Part shown: positions 5,737 through 8,253 of the stretch, one piece after another
How positions within the stretch are numbered: the stretch's first letter is position 1
How the letters are laid out: each line of letters begins with the position of its first letter
NCBI GenBank assembly: GCA_036493295.1
Contig: DASXQB010000422.1
Location: 1-8,253, forward strand
Source: DATKEU01 sp036493295
GTDB taxonomy: Bacteria > Myxococcota_A > Polyangia > Fen-1088
Reading direction: 5' to 3'
DNA length: 8,253 bases
Made by a program: the position numbers and the translations under genes
Notes under the pieces: model-generated
The model's database searches: none
What the model was told of the DNA's origin: nothing
What the model saw: only the letters and a program-made list of their open reading frames with translations

Positions 5737-6866
5737 TCGCGGCGCTGGTGATCGCGACGATCGTGATGCTGGTGTACACCTACGTCGGCTATCCGATCGT
5801 CATCGGCGCGCTGGCCCGGCTCTCGCCGTTGCGGCTGCCGGCGCGGCCGATCCCGCCCGACGCCGCCTTGCCCACGATCACCGTGTGCTTGCCGGTGTGG
5901 AACGGCGCCGCGCTGCTGCCGGCAAAACTGGACAGCCTGTTAGCCCAGGATTATCCGGCCGAGAAGCTGGACGTCATCGTCTATTGCGACGGCTGCTCTG
6001 ACGATACCGAGGCGGTGGCGCGCCGAATTGCCGCCGAGCCGCGCGCCGGCGGACGCATCACGGTCCATGCCTCGCCCGAACGCCTGGGCAAGCCGACGGC
6101 GATCAACAAGGTGCGGGCGCTGGCCAAAGGCGAGCTGCTGTTGCTGAACGACGCGCGCCAGCCGCTGTCGCCCAATGCCGCTCGCGCGCTGGCGGCGCCA
6201 TTTCGCCACCCGGAGATGGGTTGCACCACGGGCAACCTGGTGCTGACGGGCGGCGCCGGCAGCGGCGTCTACTGGCGCTATGAAAACTGGATTCGCCGGC
6301 AAGAGTCGCGCTTCCGCAGCGTGGTGGGCATGAGCGGAGCGATCGCCATGGTTCGCCGCGACGATCTTTCCCCCTTGCCGGCCGACATCGTCCTCGACGA
6401 CGTATGGATCCCGATGCAATTGCGCCTGCGTGGCCGCCGCGTTCTGTTCGTCACCGAAGCCGAGGCCTACGATTCGGCGTTTGAAGACGACAAGGAATTC
6501 CGCCGCAAGGTGCGCACGCTGGCCGGCAACTATCAGCTGTTCGCGATGATGCCGGCGCTCCTGGTGCCGCTGCGCAACCCGGCCTGGTTCGAGACCGTGT
6601 CGCACAAGATCATGCGCTTGGTGGCGCCGTGGTTGATGGTGGTGCTGGCAGGCGCGTCGCTGGTCGGCGCCCTGCGCGCGTCGGGGCTTTGCGCGGCGGC
6701 CCTGGCGCTGCTGTGTTTGGCCCAGGCCGGATTTTACGGCGCGGCGCTGGTCGGCCAGCGCGGGGGACGGCTGACCGGCGTGGCGCGCACCTTCGTCGTG
6801 CTGAACGCCGCCGCGATGGTCGGTCTGTGGCGCCACCTCACCGGCGGCCAGCGCATCACCTGGTGA
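5733..6866 (+). CDS. Membrane-anchored glycosyltransferase family 2 (GT-A fold)
   Basis: The protein has 377 residues. The ATG at 5733 overlaps the GT4 stop (ATGA). The frame is open further upstream inside the GT4 gene, but that stretch is out-of-frame shadow and the overlap start gives a natural N-terminal helix (about 2-28, ending VGYPIVIGAL). The GT-A domain has ITVCLPVWN (49-57), YCDGCSDDT (84-92), LNDARQPLSP (138-147) as the DXD-region motif, SGAIAMVRRDDL (201-212), LDDVWIPMQL (221-230) with the likely catalytic acidic pair, and EFRRKVRTLAGNYQL (255-269). The DARQ and RKVRTLAGNxQL motifs are typical of a family of EPS-type GT2 enzymes. Three hydrophobic helices follow (about 295-317, 318-342 and 350-368). 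It probably adds a sugar to the growing unit at the inner membrane. Being processive is possible, but the Q/RxxRW motif of cellulose-synthase-type enzymes is replaced by RKVRT. Sugar specificity is unknown. Confidence 0.92.
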   Translation: MIAALVIATIVMLVYTYVGYPIVIGALARLSPLRLPARPIPPDAALPTITVCLPVWNGAALLPAKLDSLLAQDYPAEKLDVIVYCDGCSDDTEAVARRIAAEPRAGGRITVHASPERLGKPTAINKVRALAKGELLLLNDARQPLSPNAARALAAPFRHPEMGCTTGNLVLTGGAGSGVYWRYENWIRRQESRFRSVVGMSGAIAMVRRDDLSPLPADIVLDDVWIPMQLRLRGRRVLFVTEAEAYDSAFEDDKEFRRKVRTLAGNYQLFAMMPALLVPLRNPAWFETVSHKIMRLVAPWLMVVLAGASLVGALRASGLCAAALALLCLAQAGFYGAALVGQRGGRLTGVARTFVVLNAAAMVGLWRHLTGGQRITW

Positions 6867-6873
6867 CGGCCGC

Positions 6874-8247
6874 TCAGATTCCCTTCCAGCGAATGTAGAC
6901 GGCGATCGCCGAGATCAGCGCGAAGTCGAACACGCCGATGACCGAGAGATCTTTCCAGCCGAACCGGATCTTCCAGCGCGGTTGATGGCGAATCACCGCC
7001 GCGTAGAACGCCGCCACGAAGCCCAGAAACACCCAGAGGATCGCGTTGTAGGCGATCGACAGGAAGAACACCGACACCAGCGTGCCCAGCATGCCGGCCA
7101 GCAGGGCCATCGCCCATTGGCCGGCCACCTCCGCGCCGGGTTTGTGGGAGAAATCGCGCACCGCTTGCGCCAGCATCTTGATCGCCGCGTACAAAAGCGC
7201 GGTGAAAAGAAAAAGCCCCAGCGGACCGGTCTCGGCCAGCGTCAAGATGAACGAGTTGTGCGCCGTCAACGAATGATGCTCGCCGAAGTTGCCGTAGCCG
7301 ACGCCGGTGAAGGGCATCTCCTTCCACATCTCGATGCCGGCCTGCCAGCATTCCAGACGTTCGGTCGACGACGATTCGGCCTCGGCGCCTGAACGACCGC
7401 CGTAGGCCAGCAGCGGCAGCGCCAGCAGCGCGCCCACCAGGGCGCCCTTCCAGCGAAAGCGGCGAATGAAGTACGCGCCCAGCACCACCAGCAACGACAT
7501 CTGGCCGCTGCGCGACTGGGTCATCACCACGCAGATCATCACGGCGACGGTCGTTCCCGCCGCCAAAAGGAAACGCACCAGCGACCGCTTGCGCTCGAAG
7601 AAGGTGAAGGCCATCGGAATGCCCAGGCTCAGGACCCAGGCCATCTCGTTCGGGTCCTGCAAGATGCCGCGGTAGCGGACCCGGCCGCCCACCGCCGACG
7701 TCCCGAACAGGCCGACGTGATCGCACCAGTATTCGGCCTGCGGATCCGGTCGATCGCGATCGCAGTCTTCCACCGTGGCGCACGACCGCCCGTCAGTGAC
7801 GACGTCGCCGCTGCCCACGTCGCCGGCGCCGCTGCGCAGGATGCACATGGTCGGTGAAAAGCCCTGGTGAATGCCGACCAGGGCCAGCACCAAGACGATG
7901 CCCAGGACCAAGGCCAGCGTCACCTCTAGCGAGCGAAAGCTTTGCACCCCCTGCGCGATCACCACGTACATCACGACGGCCACCGACGAGATGGCGACGA
8001 TGAACGTCAGGTGCGACGGCGCCAGGATCACCGCCGTCAACATCGACCAGCTGAAAAATGCCGCCGAAAGACCCATCACCAGCGACCAGCGCGGTCTGCT
8101 GATGGACAACCTCCAATCCAGGATGATGCCCAGCACCACCAGCGACGTGGCCATCGCGAAGGTGAGACCGGCCAGCGGCTCGAAGATCTCCTGAGGCCGC
8201 AGGTAAACGAACAGCAGCAGTCCGGCAAGGCCTGGGATCGCAAACAT
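6874..8247 (-). CDS. O-antigen ligase / Wzy-type polymerase-like membrane protein (start near right edge)
   Basis: From the ATG at 8247 the protein has 457 residues with about 12 hydrophobic segments, the layout of the O-antigen ligase/polymerase family. Supporting motifs are RYRGILQDPNEMA (191-203), MTQSRSGQ (242-249), and the large-loop region FTGVGYGNFG (313-322) followed by LTAHNSFILTLAETGPLGLFLF (327-348), whose HNS and ETGPLGL pattern is characteristic of this family. Such proteins join undecaprenyl-linked units, or transfer polymer to an acceptor, in the periplasm. A hydrophilic loop at about 130-190 contains four cysteines (C135, C156, C162, C175), unusual for the family and discussed in the findings. 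The bases just before the ATG (ACCCTA) contain no Shine-Dalgarno site and the frame stays open to the edge at 8253, so the true start may lie outside the window. Its 3' end is 7 bp from the convergent GT2 gene. Ligase and polymerase roles cannot be separated from sequence alone. Confidence 0.87.
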   Translation of the reverse strand: MFAIPGLAGLLLFVYLRPQEIFEPLAGLTFAMATSLVVLGIILDWRLSISRPRWSLVMGLSAAFFSWSMLTAVILAPSHLTFIVAISSVAVVMYVVIAQGVQSFRSLEVTLALVLGIVLVLALVGIHQGFSPTMCILRSGAGDVGSGDVVTDGRSCATVEDCDRDRPDPQAEYWCDHVGLFGTSAVGGRVRYRGILQDPNEMAWVLSLGIPMAFTFFERKRSLVRFLLAAGTTVAVMICVVMTQSRSGQMSLLVVLGAYFIRRFRWKGALVGALLALPLLAYGGRSGAEAESSSTERLECWQAGIEMWKEMPFTGVGYGNFGEHHSLTAHNSFILTLAETGPLGLFLFTALLYAAIKMLAQAVRDFSHKPGAEVAGQWAMALLAGMLGTLVSVFFLSIAYNAILWVFLGFVAAFYAAVIRHQPRWKIRFGWKDLSVIGVFDFALISAIAVYIRWKGI

Positions 8248-8253
8248 TAGGGT

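Noticed and set aside
6734..7783. Minus-strand frame of 349 codons overlapping the polymerase gene in another frame, and a 298-codon antisense frame at 5940-6836.
   Set aside because: Both have Arg/Gly- or His/Arg-rich shadow composition, while the frames they overlap carry clear family motifs.

Overview
The window is GC-rich with long, tightly packed reading frames and several GTG starts. It contains no RNA genes, mobile elements or CRISPR arrays. The gene content is an exopolysaccharide/O-antigen-type assembly locus with a partner-switching phospho-signalling module set into it. The style (high GC, Gram-negative Wzx/Wzy-type genes, RsbU/RsbV/RsbW-like regulators, bacterial EPS glycosyltransferases) fits a deltaproteobacterial/Myxococcota-like genome, but this is an inference from style and no marker gene fixes the taxon.

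Left arm (1-3800, all on the minus strand, transcribed right to left). In order of transcription the genes are an RsbW-like serine kinase (3800-3333), a STAS-domain anti-sigma-factor antagonist (3336-3031, ATGA overlap with the kinase), a 179-bp gap holding two clean inverted repeats, a GAF + PP2C/SpoIIE-type phosphatase (2851-1577), a Wzz-like chain-length/co-polymerase protein (1563-547), and the N-terminal part of a second Wzz-like protein (537 to the window edge).

Centre. A compact 80-bp divergent region (3801-3880) separates the left arm from a plus-strand trio. The trio is an initiating sugar-phosphate transferase (3881-4621), a GT4 glycosyltransferase (4630-5736) and a membrane GT2 glycosyltransferase (5733-6866, ATGA overlap).

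Right arm. A polytopic O-antigen ligase/polymerase-like protein on the minus strand (8247-6874) converges on the GT2 gene with only 7 bp between the stop codons. Its start is close to the right edge and may lie beyond it.

How the genes may work together. The initiating transferase would load the first sugar phosphate onto a polyprenyl phosphate carrier, the two glycosyltransferases would extend the unit, the polymerase-like protein would join units in the periplasm, and the paired Wzz-like proteins would control length or export. The kinase/antagonist/phosphatase set is a complete partner switch with catalytic and phospho-acceptor residues intact. It has no sigma factor beside it and apparently shares a transcription unit with the Wzz-like genes, which suggests it controls polysaccharide production either through a distant sigma factor or by direct protein contact. 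Flippase, outer-membrane exporter and tyrosine kinase/phosphatase genes are not in the window.
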